NCBI GenBank assembly: GCA_947499155.1
Contig: CANMND010000008.1
Coordinates: 20,557-84,556, forward strand
From: an uncultured Sphingomonadales bacterium
Lineage (GTDB): Bacteria; Pseudomonadota; Alphaproteobacteria; Sphingomonadales; Rhodothalassiaceae
Direction of reading: 5' to 3'
Length of the DNA: 64,000 bases
In this document: positions 1-9,288 of the stretch, piece by piece
How positions within the stretch are numbered: position 1 is the first letter of the stretch
Layout of the letters: every line of letters starts with the position of its first letter
Position numbers and translations under genes: made by a program
The notes under the pieces: model-generated
What the model was told of the DNA's origin: nothing
Database searches by the model: none
Seen by the model: only the letters and a program-made list of their open reading frames with translations

Positions 1-704
1 TCCCCCAGTGACGGGGAAAAACGCGCCGACGGAATATGCCTGGTAAAGCGGCGCAAGGGTTCGTCCTTTTCCATCCCGATTATGGAATTATAGTCACCAC
101 ACATTCCCGCATCGGTCTGATAAGCCGTTCCGCCGGACAGAATCTGGGTATCGGCAGTGGGGACATGGCTGTGAGTACCAACAACACAACTGACGCGCCC
201 ATCGGCGAAATGCCCCATGGCCATTTTCTCGCTTGTGGCCTCGCCATGAAAATCAATCATGCTGAAGGCAAGCTGTCCTGACAGCGGATGGCGTTTTATA
301 ATCTTGTCAGCAACGGCAAAGGGATCATCAAGAGGATTCATGAAAACCCGCGCCATCAGATTCATCACCAGCACCTTCTTGCCGCGCGGTGCATCAAAGA
401 TCCCGTATCCCTTGCCCGGCGCACTGTCAGGATAATTAGCCGGGCGCAAAAGTCTTGGCTCACTATCGATGTAAGACATGACTTCTTTCTGGTCCCAAAC
501 GTGGTTACCAGTGGTGATGACGTCGACACCTGCATCAAACAGGCTGACCGAAATCTCACCGGTAATGCCAAAGCCACCGGCTGCGTTTTCACCATTGACG
601 ACTACGAAATCCAGCTTCCAGTCCCGCCGCCACTCTGGCAGGGACTCAATGACCTTCTGTCTGGCCGGGCGGCCAACAATGTCTCCGAGAAAAAGCACGC
701 GCAT
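1..704 (-). CDS. YmdB/TIGR00282-type metallophosphoesterase (3' end cut by window edge)
   Basis: This gene runs off the left edge; 234 residues are visible from its ATG, and the family is usually about 265-275 long. It is a calcineurin-like phosphoesterase of the YmdB family, binuclear-metal enzymes that hydrolyse 2',3'-cyclic nucleotides in characterised members. Visible metal-site motifs are GDIVGR (7-12, Asp8), NGEN (37-40), GNHVWD (66-71), DFHGEATSEK (151-160) and GTHSHVPTAD (176-185), with TDAGMCG at 197-203. It lies just downstream of 6S RNA on the same strand. In many alphaproteobacteria a 5-formyltetrahydrofolate cyclo-ligase gene sits between them; here it is absent. Family assignment is firm, but the physiological substrate is unknown. 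Confidence 0.9.
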   Translation of the reverse strand, partial: MRVLFLGDIVGRPARQKVIESLPEWRRDWKLDFVVVNGENAAGGFGITGEISVSLFDAGVDVITTGNHVWDQKEVMSYIDSEPRLLRPANYPDSAPGKGYGIFDAPRGKKVLVMNLMARVFMNPLDDPFAVADKIIKRHPLSGQLAFSMIDFHGEATSEKMAMGHFADGRVSCVVGTHSHVPTADTQILSGGTAYQTDAGMCGDYNSIIGMEKDEPLRRFTRHIPSARFSPSLG

Positions 705-760
705 CGCACTGGCTCCATAAAACACGCCAAGCGATGCTGGCATAACTGTTCCAGATGAAC

Positions 761-924
761 GTGACGGGCCCACCCTGGCCGTGGGTCTAGTATTCCTCTG
801 GCGCCTAAAGCACCAGGTGGGTGCCGCGATAGCTGAACCAGAGCCCAGCCAGAGACAGCTCCCTTAAGGAAGATTATCGCCCCAGGGACATACGAAGCCT
901 CACGCGCCGAGTAGTACCCGTCAC
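761..924 (-). ncRNA. ssrS: 6S RNA
   Basis: This stretch of about 164 nt lies between zapA and the phosphoesterase gene, the usual place for 6S RNA in alphaproteobacteria. The transcript starts GTGACGGG and ends CCCGTCAC, so the ends pair perfectly into the closing stem. The interior has the long imperfect hairpin expected of 6S RNA, with a G-rich central segment around CTCTGGCTGGGCTCTGG and a facing CACCCACCTGG segment. 6S RNA binds the housekeeping RNA polymerase holoenzyme by mimicking an open promoter and lowers transcription in stationary phase. The ends are set from the terminal pairing and may be off by a few bases. Confidence 0.85.
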
Positions 925-932
925 TTGTATAT

Positions 933-1235
933 TTAGGCCTCCCTTAGCCTTACGGCAATCCCCTCAAGAGCTTTATTCGCGTTATTCAGGATCTCTACCG
1001 CCGCACGCTCCTGCTCGCCGGCCGCCCCATCCTTCCGCAATTCTCGCACTTCATCGGCCAAAAGCAGAGAGACCATCAACAATAGTCGGGCCTCACCCAC
1101 CTGACCCAAGCGTGTGGAGAGGTCTAACGCCTTGGCATCAACTGTACGGGCAAGGTCTGCCAGTCTTTCTTCGTCCCCATCACGGCAGGATAGAGTATAA
1201 TTCTGATGGTTGATCGTCACATTGATCTGAGCCAT
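933..1235 (-). CDS. zapA: cell division protein ZapA
   Basis: A 100-residue ZapA-family protein. ZapA binds FtsZ at the division site and bundles its protofilaments. The N-terminal half (MAQINVTINHQNYTLSC, then a DEERLADLARTVDAK segment) is the family's beta-beta-alpha globular part, and the rest is a long helix that forms the coiled-coil tetramer. Its ATG shares one base with the stop of the upstream coiled-coil gene (TGATG), so the two are probably translationally coupled. It is followed by 6S RNA, a conserved alphaproteobacterial arrangement. No unusual features are visible. Confidence 0.92.
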   Translation of the reverse strand: MAQINVTINHQNYTLSCRDGDEERLADLARTVDAKALDLSTRLGQVGEARLLLMVSLLLADEVRELRKDGAAGEQERAAVEILNNANKALEGIAVRLREA

Positions 1236-1519
1236 CAGGCCGCACTCCCGGTCAGTCGTTCCACCTGTTTAATTGTCCCGTCCAGGCGCATGGCAAACGC
1301 CGACTTTTGTTTTTGCAAGCGCGCCACATCCGATTCCAGATGACTGATCCGCTCCGCCTGCCCGCGACATAGTGACCTCAGGCGCTCTGCCTCGCTCTTC
1401 AGCGCGGATCGTTCCTTATTGAACTCGGCCAAAGATTCTTCTAGCCGAGCAATAGTATTCATCAGCCGTGTCGATGCCATTTCAAGAGTTTCATTGGCTT
1501 CCACTTGCGCCACAGTCAT
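1235..1519 (-). CDS. DUF4164-like coiled-coil protein, possible ZapB-like partner of ZapA
   Basis: A 94-residue, almost wholly helical, charged protein with heptad-like spacing from residue 10 to the end (NTIARLEESLAEF, then SHLESDVARLQKQKSAF). A longer reading frame extends upstream into tkt on the other strand, but the ATG at 1519 is the sensible start because everything before it is antisense to tkt or its leader. It resembles the small DUF4164 proteins encoded directly upstream of zapA in many alphaproteobacteria. Position and coiled-coil character suggest a division role alongside ZapA, but that is inference. The gene is divergent from tkt. Confidence 0.75.
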   Translation of the reverse strand: MTVAQVEANETLEMASTRLMNTIARLEESLAEFNKERSALKSEAERLRSLCRGQAERISHLESDVARLQKQKSAFAMRLDGTIKQVERLTGSAA

Positions 1520-1694
1520 ACCCTTTATTCCGTCGTGATCCGGACTCCAGACTATGCGGCAGGGGGTGTCCTGGTCAATGAGCGGGAAAGCGGTTGACGC
1601 ACGCGGGCGCGGGACGCATTGTGGCGCCAAATTCTGGCCCAGACCTGCCGCCACAGCCTTCAAGCAGGCGGCGTGAGGAAATATACCGAGCACC

Positions 1695-3698
1695 ATGCCC
1701 GATACACCCCTTGAGATTGTTACGCACGACGATATGGCCAACGCCATCCGTGCCCTGTCCATGGACGCAGTGGAAAAAGCCAATTCCGGCCATCCTGGCA
1801 TGCCGATGGGCATGGCCGATGTCGCCACTGTCCTTTTCAGCAAATTTCTGCGATTCGACCCAAAGCGCCCTGATTGGCCCGACCGCGACCGATTCGTCCT
1901 GTCGGCGGGCCATGGCTCGATGCTGCTTTATTCGCTGCTTTATCTGACCGGCTACGAAAAGCCCGATCTAGATGATATCCGGAACTTCCGCCAGCTCCAT
2001 TCGCCTACTGCCGGTCACCCTGAATATGGCGAAATGCCGGGGATCGAGACGACCACCGGTCCGCTTGGCCAAGGGCTGGCGACTGCCGTCGGGATGGCTA
2101 TGGCCGAGCGTATCGAAGCCACACGCAATCCCGGACTGTCTGACCATCACACCTATGTCATTGCCGGAGACGGTTGCCTGATGGAGGGCATCAGTCACGA
2201 AGCCGCGTCTTTGGCCGGTCACCTGAAACTGGGTCGCCTGATCGTTCTGTATGACGACAATGGCATTTCCATTGATGGCCCGACCGATCTTGCTTTCTCG
2301 GATGATAGCCGAATGCGGTTTGATTCATATGGCTGGCATACATCCAGTGTAGATGGCCATGATGCAGATGCGGTCGAAGCCGCCATTGAAGAAGCCCTGC
2401 GCGATGACCGACCGTCGCTGATTGCCTGTCGCACCACCATTGGTTTTGGTTCGCCCAACAAGTCAGGCAAGGCCTCAAGCCATGGCTCCCCGCTTGGCGC
2501 TGACGAAATTGCCCTTGCTCGTGAGAGCCTGGGCTGGACACACGCACCCTTCGATATCCCGACAGATATCCTGAACGCGTGGCGTGACACCGGCCTCAGA
2601 TCAAAAGTCGAAGCAGACGGCTGGTACGCACGGGTTAATGCACTGGACAGTGCCCATCGTACGGAACTGGAACGCCGTCTGTCCGGCGCACTGCCTGATG
2701 ACTTCGACAAGGCCATAGACACCTATATCGATACTCTAGTTGAGAACCCGGTGAAAGTCGCGACCAGAAAAGCATCCGAAATGGCGCTTGAGGTGATCAA
2801 CAAGGCCACACCCGATACCATTGGTGGCTCGGCCGATCTCACCGGCTCCAACAATACACTGACGAAAGACCTGGGAATACTGACCGCCGATGATTTCAGT
2901 GGCCGCTATATCCATTATGGCGTTCGCGAGCACGCAATGGCGGCAGCCATGAACGGCATAGCGCTCCATGGCGGGTTCATCCCCTATGGCGGCACATTCC
3001 TTGTCTTCACCGATTACTGCCGACCGGCTATCCGCTTGTCCGCCTTGATGAAACAACGGGTTATCTATGTCATGACCCATGATTCCATCGGCCTTGGCGA
3101 AGATGGCCCCACCCACCAGCCGGTGGAACATGTGGCGTCCTTGCGCGCCATGCCCAATCTTCACGTCTTCCGTCCGGCCGATGCGGTAGAAACGGCAGAG
3201 TGCTGGCAGATTGCCCTTAAAGCAACGGGGACGCCTTCCGTTCTCGCCCTGACCAGACAAGGGCTGCCACAGGTGCGCCTTAAAAAATCCAAGGAAAACC
3301 TGTCGGCTCGTGGCGGCTATATCCTGCGCGAGGCTGACAAGGGCGAGGCCAAGGTTATTCTGATCGCCACCGGATCAGAAGTGGGTCTCGCTCTTGATGC
3401 TCGAGACGCCTTGCAGGCAGACGGTATTCCAACCCGTCTCGTCTCCATGCCCGCAACCGACTTGTTCGACGCACAGGCCGATGATTATAGAGCATCGGTT
3501 CTGGGCGATGACCTGGACGGTGTCACCCGCGTCGCCATCGAGGCCGGAAGCCCGTTCGGGTGGGAGCGTTATGTGGGCCGCGATGGTCTGATCATCGCCA
3601 TGCCCGGCTTTGGTGCATCCGCACCAGCCGAAGATCTTTTCCGGCATTTCGGCTTTACTACAGATGCCATTGTAAATTCCATTAAGTCGCGGCTATAG
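1695..3698 (+). CDS. tkt: transketolase
   Basis: A full-length (667-residue) transketolase, which transfers two-carbon ketol units between sugar phosphates in the pentose phosphate pathway using thiamine diphosphate. The TPP-binding motif begins with GDG at 158-160 and continues through [21 protein letters not shown] near the N terminus and [13 protein letters not shown] (catalytic Glu412, equivalent to E. coli Glu411) are both present, as is the [11 protein letters not shown] loop. It is the first gene of a plus-strand cluster with gap, pgk and fba, only 41 bases ahead of gap, so the pentose phosphate pathway and lower glycolysis/gluconeogenesis are probably co-expressed. No RuBisCO or phosphoribulokinase gene is near, so this is not evidence of carbon fixation. 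Confidence 0.97.
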   Translation: MPDTPLEIVTHDDMANAIRALSMDAVEKANSGHPGMPMGMADVATVLFSKFLRFDPKRPDWPDRDRFVLSAGHGSMLLYSLLYLTGYEKPDLDDIRNFRQLHSPTAGHPEYGEMPGIETTTGPLGQGLATAVGMAMAERIEATRNPGLSDHHTYVIAGDGCLMEGISHEAASLAGHLKLGRLIVLYDDNGISIDGPTDLAFSDDSRMRFDSYGWHTSSVDGHDADAVEAAIEEALRDDRPSLIACRTTIGFGSPNKSGKASSHGSPLGADEIALARESLGWTHAPFDIPTDILNAWRDTGLRSKVEADGWYARVNALDSAHRTELERRLSGALPDDFDKAIDTYIDTLVENPVKVATRKASEMALEVINKATPDTIGGSADLTGSNNTLTKDLGILTADDFSGRYIHYGVREHAMAAAMNGIALHGGFIPYGGTFLVFTDYCRPAIRLSALMKQRVIYVMTHDSIGLGEDGPTHQPVEHVASLRAMPNLHVFRPADAVETAECWQIALKATGTPSVLALTRQGLPQVRLKKSKENLSARGGYILREADKGEAKVILIATGSEVGLALDARDALQADGIPTRLVSMPATDLFDAQADDYRASVLGDDLDGVTRVAIEAGSPFGWERYVGRDGLIIAMPGFGASAPAEDLFRHFGFTTDAIVNSIKSRL

Positions 3699-3739
3699 AC
3701 TTCAGGTATGAACCCGCTACAGAGAATCGAGGGACAAAC

Positions 3740-4747
3740 ATGACCATTCGCATTGCTATTAACGGTTTTGGCCGTATCGGCCGTCTTGTTTTGCGCGCAA
3801 TCGAGGAATCGGACCGCAAGGATGTTGAGGTTGTCGCCATCAACGATCTGGGCGACGCCAGCATGAATGCCTATCTTTTAAAGCATGATAGCGTTCATGG
3901 ACGTTTTCCCGGCGAAGTGACGTCATCCGACGGCGAAATGACCGTCAAAGGTCGTAAGGTCAAAGTTTTGGCAGACCGCGATCCGGCCAATCTTCCCTGG
4001 GGCGACCTGAATGTTGACGTGGTTATGGAATGCACGGGCCGTTTCACGTCCAGTGAGCAGGCCGAAGCCCATCTGAAGGGTGGTGCAAAAAAGGTCCTGA
4101 TTTCTGCACCGGCATCCAATGTGCCCCTGACCGTTGTTTATGGTGTTAATGACGACCAGATAAAGGCCGAGCATAAAATCATCTCCAACGCGTCCTGCAC
4201 CACCAACTGTCTTGCACCTGTTGCCAAGATTCTGCACGACAATCTGACAATTGAACGTGGTTACATGACCACGGTTCACGCCTATACCGCTGACCAGAAC
4301 CTGCAGGACGGCGTTCATTCTGATCCACGTCGCGCCCGCGCTGCTGCCTTGTCCATGATCCCGACCAGCACCGGCGCTGCCAAGGCCGTTGGCCTGGTCC
4401 TGCCCGAGCTTTTGGGCAAGCTGCATGGTTCTGCCGTCCGCGTCCCCACACCGAACGTATCGCTCGTTGACCTCAAGGTGAATGTGACAAAGCCCACTAC
4501 GAAAGAGGCCGTCAACGAAATGATGACAAAGGCTGCGGCAGGCCCGATGAAGGGTATTCTTGAGATCATCACCGATCCGGCCGTTTCCATCGATTTCAAC
4601 CACTGCCCGGCCAGCTCCAGCTTTGATGTAAGCGGGACGGAAGTGATCGACGGCACCTTCGTACGTGTCCTGTCGTGGTATGACAACGAGTGGGGCTTTG
4701 CCAACCGCATGGTGGATACAGCCCTTAAAATGGCGACAGCGCGCTAA
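3740..4747 (+). CDS. gap: type I glyceraldehyde-3-phosphate dehydrogenase
   Basis: A 335-residue GAPDH that interconverts glyceraldehyde-3-phosphate and 1,3-bisphosphoglycerate with NAD(P). The Rossmann motif GFGRIGR is at 9-15, the catalytic cysteine is Cys153 in ASCTTNC, and the base is His180 in TTVHAYT. The C-terminal [14 protein letters not shown] segment is intact. A GGGACAAAC stretch just before the ATG serves as a weak ribosome site. It follows tkt by 41 bases and is separated from pgk by a strong hairpin, so full read-through into pgk is not assured. Length and motifs are canonical; cofactor preference cannot be read with confidence. Confidence 0.97.
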   Translation: MTIRIAINGFGRIGRLVLRAIEESDRKDVEVVAINDLGDASMNAYLLKHDSVHGRFPGEVTSSDGEMTVKGRKVKVLADRDPANLPWGDLNVDVVMECTGRFTSSEQAEAHLKGGAKKVLISAPASNVPLTVVYGVNDDQIKAEHKIISNASCTTNCLAPVAKILHDNLTIERGYMTTVHAYTADQNLQDGVHSDPRRARAAALSMIPTSTGAAKAVGLVLPELLGKLHGSAVRVPTPNVSLVDLKVNVTKPTTKEAVNEMMTKAAAGPMKGILEIITDPAVSIDFNHCPASSSFDVSGTEVIDGTFVRVLSWYDNEWGFANRMVDTALKMATAR

Positions 4748-4765
4748 AGGGCGTACATGACAAAT

Positions 4766-4804
4766 AAAAAGGCGGTTGCACATTTCTGGCAGCCGCCTTT
4801 TTTC
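4766..4804 (+). terminator. intrinsic terminator or attenuator between gap and pgk
   Basis: A GC-rich inverted repeat (GGCGGTTGC and GCAGCCGCC around a six-base loop), flanked by an A-run before and followed by six T residues. It has the classic form of a rho-independent terminator and may also work on the opposite strand. It sits 18 bases after the gap stop, so it probably ends or attenuates tkt-gap transcripts and gives pgk partly separate control. Confidence 0.8.
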
Positions 4805-4852
4805 TAAAGCAAACTGGATCCGTGATTCAGATCAAGAGACGAGGCGGTTACA

Positions 4853-6061
4853 ATGGCAGCTTTCAAACGTATTTCCGATATGGGTGACTTAAGCGGAAAA
4901 GTGGCGCTGGTACGTGTTGATTTCAATGTGCCCATGTCCAGTGGCGTCGTTGCAGACGATACCCGCATTCGCGCCGCCATCCCCACTATTCAGGCTCTAT
5001 TGGCCAAGGATGCAAAAGTTGTTTTGATGTCTCATTTCGGCAGGCCCAAGGGTGAAGTGAACCCGAAGATGAGTCTGCGCCCGCTTGTGGAGCCTCTTGA
5101 ACACGCACTGGGAGAAGCAGTGACCTTTGGTGAGGATACCATTGGCGACCCTGCACGCAAGGCTGTGGCAGGCGACACCCGCGTCGTCTTGCTGGAAAAC
5201 CTGCGCTTTCACCAAGGCGAAGAGGCCAATGACCCGGCATTTGCCAAGGCGCTTGCCTCCCTTGGCGATCTTTATGTGAATGATGCGTTTTCTGCTGCAC
5301 ACCGCGCTCACGCCTCAACGGAAGGGATAGCCCATATCCTGCCATCCTGTGCCGGGGAAACCATGGCGATGGAACTGGATGCGCTTGAAAACGCTCTTGG
5401 CAGCCCGCAACATCCTGTCGTCGCCATTGTCGGAGGGGCCAAGGTCTCATCAAAACTCAATGTTCTCACCAACCTGGTGGAAAAGGTCGATCATCTGATC
5501 ATCGGCGGCGGCATGGCCAACACATTCCTTTTCGCAAAGGGCATTGCCATTGGCGCATCTTTGGCTGAACGCGATCTGGCGGATACGGCCCGTGAAATTA
5601 TGGTGCGAGCAGACACACATGGCTGCACCATTCACCTGCCTACAGATGGCGTGGCGACAAAGGAATTTGCGGAAAATGCCCCGCATCGCATAACTGCTGT
5701 CACCGATATCCGTGAGGACGAAATGATCCTGGATGTAGGACCACAGACTGTTGACGCCTTGAATGCGGTTCTGGGACAGGCCAAAACGCTGGTCTGGAAC
5801 GGCCCAATGGGAGCTTTTGAGATGAAGCCCTTTGATCGCGCTACGGTGGCGCTGGCCGTAGAGGCGGCAAAGCTTACACGTGCCGGTTCATTGCTGAGCG
5901 TTGCAGGCGGTGGCGACACGGTATCTGCCCTAAGTCTTGCAGGCGTTGTGGGAGACTTTTCCCATGTATCAACGGCTGGCGGGGCGTTTCTTGAATGGAT
6001 GGAAGGCAAGGTCCTCCCCGGCATTGCTGCTCTCACCCAATCAGACATGAGGCATGAATGA
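4853..6061 (+). CDS. pgk: phosphoglycerate kinase
   Basis: A 402-residue phosphoglycerate kinase that makes ATP from 1,3-bisphosphoglycerate in glycolysis and runs in reverse in gluconeogenesis. Diagnostic segments are RVDFNVP (21-27), HFGRPKG (61-67), the [10 protein letters not shown] loop, VGGAKVSSK in the nucleotide-binding domain, and the C-terminal GGGDTVSAL glycine-rich turn. A GAGGCGG site precedes the ATG. It lies between gap and the class I aldolase gene, all on one strand. The length is normal and nothing is missing. Confidence 0.97.
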   Translation: MAAFKRISDMGDLSGKVALVRVDFNVPMSSGVVADDTRIRAAIPTIQALLAKDAKVVLMSHFGRPKGEVNPKMSLRPLVEPLEHALGEAVTFGEDTIGDPARKAVAGDTRVVLLENLRFHQGEEANDPAFAKALASLGDLYVNDAFSAAHRAHASTEGIAHILPSCAGETMAMELDALENALGSPQHPVVAIVGGAKVSSKLNVLTNLVEKVDHLIIGGGMANTFLFAKGIAIGASLAERDLADTAREIMVRADTHGCTIHLPTDGVATKEFAENAPHRITAVTDIREDEMILDVGPQTVDALNAVLGQAKTLVWNGPMGAFEMKPFDRATVALAVEAAKLTRAGSLLSVAGGGDTVSALSLAGVVGDFSHVSTAGGAFLEWMEGKVLPGIAALTQSDMRHE

Positions 6062-6159
6062 TCGCACCCCCGACAACGGAACGCGGCATATGATTGCCTG
6101 TACTGCACCACTTTAGTATGAACTGTTGAAAGTCACACTTTCATGGAAAGGGACGTCGC

Positions 6160-7080
6160 ATGAAACTCACCCGTACGGTCAAGAATATCCTGTCCTGGTA
6201 CGAGGGGGACAATCCCGGTAGCAAGGCCAATCTTGCCCGTATCCTGATGAACGGCAAGCTTGCCGGTACCGGTAAAATGGTCATCCTGCCTGTTGATCAA
6301 GGCTTCGAACACGGACCCGCTCGGTCTTTTGCACCAAATCCTGCAGCCTATGATCCCCATTATCATTTCCAGCTTGCCATTGACGCCGGATTGAACGCGT
6401 TTGCCACACCGCTTGGCATGATCGAAGCAGGTGCCGATACCTTCGCAGGCCAAATCCCCCTGATTTTGAAGGTAAACAGCTCCAACAGCTGGGCACAGGA
6501 TCGCGACCAGGCAATTTACGGTACTGTGGACGATGCCCTGCGCCTTGGTTGTTCGGCCATTGGATTCACCATGTATCCAGGGTCAGATCATTTCAACGAG
6601 ATGATCGAGGAAATTCGTGAAATGTCCGCTGAAGCCAAGGCTGCTGGTCTGGCTGTCGTCGTCTGGAGCTATCCTCGTGGCGGCAAACTTACCGCTGTCG
6701 AAGAAACCGCGATGGATGTCTGTGCTTATGCGGCTCACCTTGCAGCGCTTATCGGTGCCCATATCATCAAGGTGAAACTGCCATCAGATCATCTGGCACA
6801 GCCCGACGCCAAAAAGGTCTATGAGGCAGAAAAGATTGATATCTCCACACAGGCGGCCCGTGTAAGCCATGTCATGCAATCGGTCTTCAACAACCGTCGT
6901 CTCGTCGTCTTCTCTGGTGGCGCTAAAAAGGGTGCAAACAGCGTCTATGACGATGCAGTTGCCATCCGCGACGGTGGCGGCAATGGCTCGATCATCGGGC
7001 GCAATACCTTCCAGCGTCCCCGTGAAGAGGCGCTTGAGATGCTTGGCAAGATTGTCGATATTTACAAGGGCAAGGCATAA
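6160..7080 (+). CDS. class I fructose-bisphosphate aldolase (DhnA/FbaB family)
   Basis: A 306-residue aldolase of the archaeal-type class I (DhnA) family, which cleaves fructose-1,6-bisphosphate through a lysine Schiff base and needs no metal. Signs are DQGFEHGP (46-53), the segment AHIIKVKLPSD (200-210) carrying the likely Schiff-base lysine (Lys204 or Lys206), FSGGAKKG, and the phosphate-binding IIGRNTFQRP near the C terminus. It is not homologous to the zinc-dependent class II enzyme found next to pgk in many other proteobacteria. It follows pgk by 98 bases and closes the carbon-metabolism run. Family is certain; which direction dominates in the cell is not visible. Confidence 0.93.
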   Translation: MKLTRTVKNILSWYEGDNPGSKANLARILMNGKLAGTGKMVILPVDQGFEHGPARSFAPNPAAYDPHYHFQLAIDAGLNAFATPLGMIEAGADTFAGQIPLILKVNSSNSWAQDRDQAIYGTVDDALRLGCSAIGFTMYPGSDHFNEMIEEIREMSAEAKAAGLAVVVWSYPRGGKLTAVEETAMDVCAYAAHLAALIGAHIIKVKLPSDHLAQPDAKKVYEAEKIDISTQAARVSHVMQSVFNNRRLVVFSGGAKKGANSVYDDAVAIRDGGGNGSIIGRNTFQRPREEALEMLGKIVDIYKGKA

Positions 7081-7096
7081 GCGTCATCCCGTCACT

Positions 7097-7135
7097 AAAA
7101 AACAAACCGCCCTGCTCAATATTTTTGCAGGGCGG
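7097..7135 (-). terminator. terminator-like hairpin between fba and the thiE-like gene, oriented against both
   Basis: A perfect nine-base inverted repeat (CCGCCCTGC at 7107-7115 and GCAGGGCGG at 7127-7135). The A-rich tract lies on its left, so on the minus strand it reads as stem, then T-rich tail. Both flanking genes are on the plus strand, and no T-run follows the stem in that direction. It could stop antisense transcripts, or act only as a 3'-end stabilising hairpin for fba mRNA. Confidence 0.5.
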
Positions 7136-7161
7136 TACAGTCATGAAAGACAAAGGCACAC

Positions 7162-7818
7162 ATGGCAGTCACCGAAGGCCGAATCCGTCCGCAGATCTAT
7201 CTCATCACACCACCCGCCTTTTCGCTGGATACCATGAAAGGCGCCTTTTCGGACGCTTTTTCTGGTGGAGAGATCGCAGTGGTGCAATTGCGGATGAAAG
7301 ATGCATCTGACGACGATATCATCGCAGCGACCCACGCCCTTATGCCCATTGCGCATGCTCATAACGCTGCTTTCCTGATTAATGACCGTGCTGACCTTGC
7401 CCATAAAGCCGGAGCTGATGGCGTTCATCTTGGTCAGGAAGATGGCACCGTCTCAGAAGCCCGCAGCCTTCTCGGCCATGACAAGGATATCGGTGTCACC
7501 TGTCATAATTCACGTCATCTCGCGTTTGTCGCGGGAGATGAAGGGGCGGACTATGTAGCTTTTGGGGCCTTCTATCCGACCGAAACCAAGGACCCCAAGG
7601 CAAGGGCTGATATTGAAACGCTGGAGCTTTGGAGCTCTGTCGCCGAGATCCCTTCAGTCGCCATAGGTGGCATAAGCGCTGATAATTGCGCACCCCTGAT
7701 AAAGGCAGGCGCTGATTTTCTTGCGGTCTGTGGCTATGTCTGGAACCATGAAGACGGGCCAGCCAGCGCAATCAAGGCTCTGAATGACGCCATCGACAGG
7801 GAATGGGCGCAAGAATAA
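7162..7818 (+). CDS. thiE: thiamine-phosphate synthase family protein (ThiE-like)
   Basis: A 218-residue TIM-barrel protein of the ThiE/TenI family. ThiE joins the thiazole and pyrimidine phosphates to make thiamine phosphate. Family motifs in order are QLRMKD, FLINDRADLA, DGVHLGQED, the FGAFYPTETKDPK loop (VGPIFPTxTK in typical ThiE) and AIGGIS. It is slightly divergent in the phosphate-binding end (FLAVCGYVW in place of the usual VAVVSAI). It starts 81 bases after fba, across a hairpin. A thiamine-salvage or TenI-like role is possible because no other thi genes are near. No TPP riboswitch is visible in the short leader. Confidence 0.8.
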   Translation: MAVTEGRIRPQIYLITPPAFSLDTMKGAFSDAFSGGEIAVVQLRMKDASDDDIIAATHALMPIAHAHNAAFLINDRADLAHKAGADGVHLGQEDGTVSEARSLLGHDKDIGVTCHNSRHLAFVAGDEGADYVAFGAFYPTETKDPKARADIETLELWSSVAEIPSVAIGGISADNCAPLIKAGADFLAVCGYVWNHEDGPASAIKALNDAIDREWAQE

Positions 7819-7902
7819 AGGCCCCTGCCCCAGTGCCTTCGCCTTGTACTTGCGCCTGCAACCTTGTAGCACCTGTCAGATGACAAACCAGAACCGGATA
7901 TA

Positions 7903-8298
7903 ATGATGCAGGGCACTTTAACGTCTATACCGCTTGCCATTGCAGCCGGTGGTGCAATCGGTGCTGTGATGCGCCATTATCTGGCGTCCTTTATCATGCG
8001 CCTTACTGGCGGCGGTTTTCCCTATGGCACATTGACAGTTAATATCGCCGGCTCGTTTATGATGGGTCTTGTGGTGTCTCTTTTGGCCCTGAAGTTTTCA
8101 CCCGGTGGTGCATTTCGGGCGTTTCTGACAGTCGGGATTCTGGGTGGCTTCACAACATTTTCCGCTTTTTCACTGGAAGTGGCGCTGATGATTGAACGCC
8201 ACGAAACAGGTGCTGCTGCTCTATATGTCGTTTTGTCTGTTGCTCTCACACTTGCCGGACTATTTGCCGGCCTTGCCCTTGGGCGGATTTTTTCATGA
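7903..8298 (+). CDS. crcB: fluoride ion channel CrcB/Fluc
   Basis: A 131-residue membrane protein with four predicted transmembrane helices, a member of the CrcB/Fluc family that dimerises into a fluoride-exporting channel in the inner membrane. Family motifs are GGAIGAVMRH near the N terminus, GTLTVNIAGSFMMG in helix 2, and GGFTTFSAFSLE in helix 3 with the pore-lining Phe and polar residues. Its last four bases overlap the start of the rluC-type gene (ATGA), so the two are probably co-translated. No fluoride riboswitch is evident in the 84 bases upstream. Confidence 0.93.
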   Translation: MMQGTLTSIPLAIAAGGAIGAVMRHYLASFIMRLTGGGFPYGTLTVNIAGSFMMGLVVSLLALKFSPGGAFRAFLTVGILGGFTTFSAFSLEVALMIERHETGAAALYVVLSVALTLAGLFAGLALGRIFS

Positions 8299-9278
8299 AC
8301 ACTGTCACGCACCGCATTGTCTCGACCGATGAAGACGGCATAAGGCTGGATCGCTGGTTCAAGCGGCACTATCCGGGTCTAAGCTTTGGCGCGGTTTCCA
8401 AAATCCTGCGCACGGGACAGGTTCGCCTGGACGGCAAGCGTGTAAAGCCGTCGGACCGGATTGCAGAGGGACAAACCATCCGAATTCCACCACTCGACGC
8501 CAGCGCTACCCGCCCTTCAGCCGGACGAGAAAAGCGCAAGGGCCTGAGTGATGATGACATCAGGGAAATTCGATCCCTTGTCCTTTATGAAGATGATCTT
8601 GTCATAGCCATCAACAAGCCCGCAGGACTTGCAACTCAGGGCGGACCCGGCATTACCCGCCATGTGGATGGCCTGCTTGATGGACTAAAGCGGAAAAATT
8701 CAGACGAGCGCCCGCGCCTGGTTCACCGGCTTGACAAGGACACATCCGGCATTTTGCTGGTGGCGCGTACCGCCAGCGCCGCTGCCTCCCTTGCCGCAAG
8801 CTTCAAGGGGCGTGATGCGCACAAAATATATTGGGCCCTGGTAATGGGTGTGCCGACGCCCCCTAATGGCAAAATCCTGGCGCCGATGGAAAAGCTCCCC
8901 GGACCAATGGGCGAGCGCATGGTCATAACCGACAGCGGAAAGCCCGCCCGAACGCTTTATTCCGTGATTGAAAATGCAGGACGCAAGACCGCATGGCTTG
9001 CATTGAAACCAATGACTGGTCGTACTCACCAGTTGCGACTGCACTGCGCCCATATTGGGCATGTCATCGTTGGTGATGGCAAATATGGCGGGGCGGAGGC
9101 CTTCCTTGGTGGTCAGGTCTCGCGCAAGATGCATCTGCACGCCCGCACCATAAGACTGCCACATCCTGATGGTGGCATGCTTGAGGTCACTGCACCACTA
9201 CCCAAGCATATGCAGGCCACATGGGACATGTTCAGTTGGGACAGCACTGCGTCTGACGATCCTTTTGAAGAGGCCTGA
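8295..9278 (+). CDS. rluC: RluA-family 23S rRNA pseudouridine synthase (RluC type)
   Basis: A 327-residue pseudouridine synthase with an N-terminal S4 RNA-binding domain (about 16-70) and a catalytic domain. The catalytic motif HRLDKDTSG is at 144-152 with nucleophile Asp147. INKPAGLATQGG, TGRTHQLRLH and the VGDGKYGG segment are also present. RluC modifies uridines 955, 2504 and 2580 of 23S rRNA in E. coli. Assignment to RluC rather than RluD rests on the S4 domain and overall resemblance, so it is likely but not certain. It overlaps crcB by four bases and is convergent with the acyl-CoA ligase gene only ten bases away. Confidence 0.88.
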   Translation: MNTVTHRIVSTDEDGIRLDRWFKRHYPGLSFGAVSKILRTGQVRLDGKRVKPSDRIAEGQTIRIPPLDASATRPSAGREKRKGLSDDDIREIRSLVLYEDDLVIAINKPAGLATQGGPGITRHVDGLLDGLKRKNSDERPRLVHRLDKDTSGILLVARTASAAASLAASFKGRDAHKIYWALVMGVPTPPNGKILAPMEKLPGPMGERMVITDSGKPARTLYSVIENAGRKTAWLALKPMTGRTHQLRLHCAHIGHVIVGDGKYGGAEAFLGGQVSRKMHLHARTIRLPHPDGGMLEVTAPLPKHMQATWDMFSWDSTASDDPFEEA

Positions 9279-9288
9279 CCCCATGGCC

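Noticed and set aside
3923..4783. A 286-codon open frame on the minus strand inside gap.
   Set aside because: It is antisense to a canonical GAPDH gene, has no recognisable motif, and its composition follows from the codon bias of gap.
7136..7161. Possible TPP riboswitch ahead of the thiE-like gene.
   Set aside because: The leader after the hairpin is only 26 bases, and no conserved CTGAGA-type core is seen.
7819..7902. Possible fluoride riboswitch ahead of crcB.
   Set aside because: The 84-base leader lacks the conserved crcB-motif pattern, and the leader is short.
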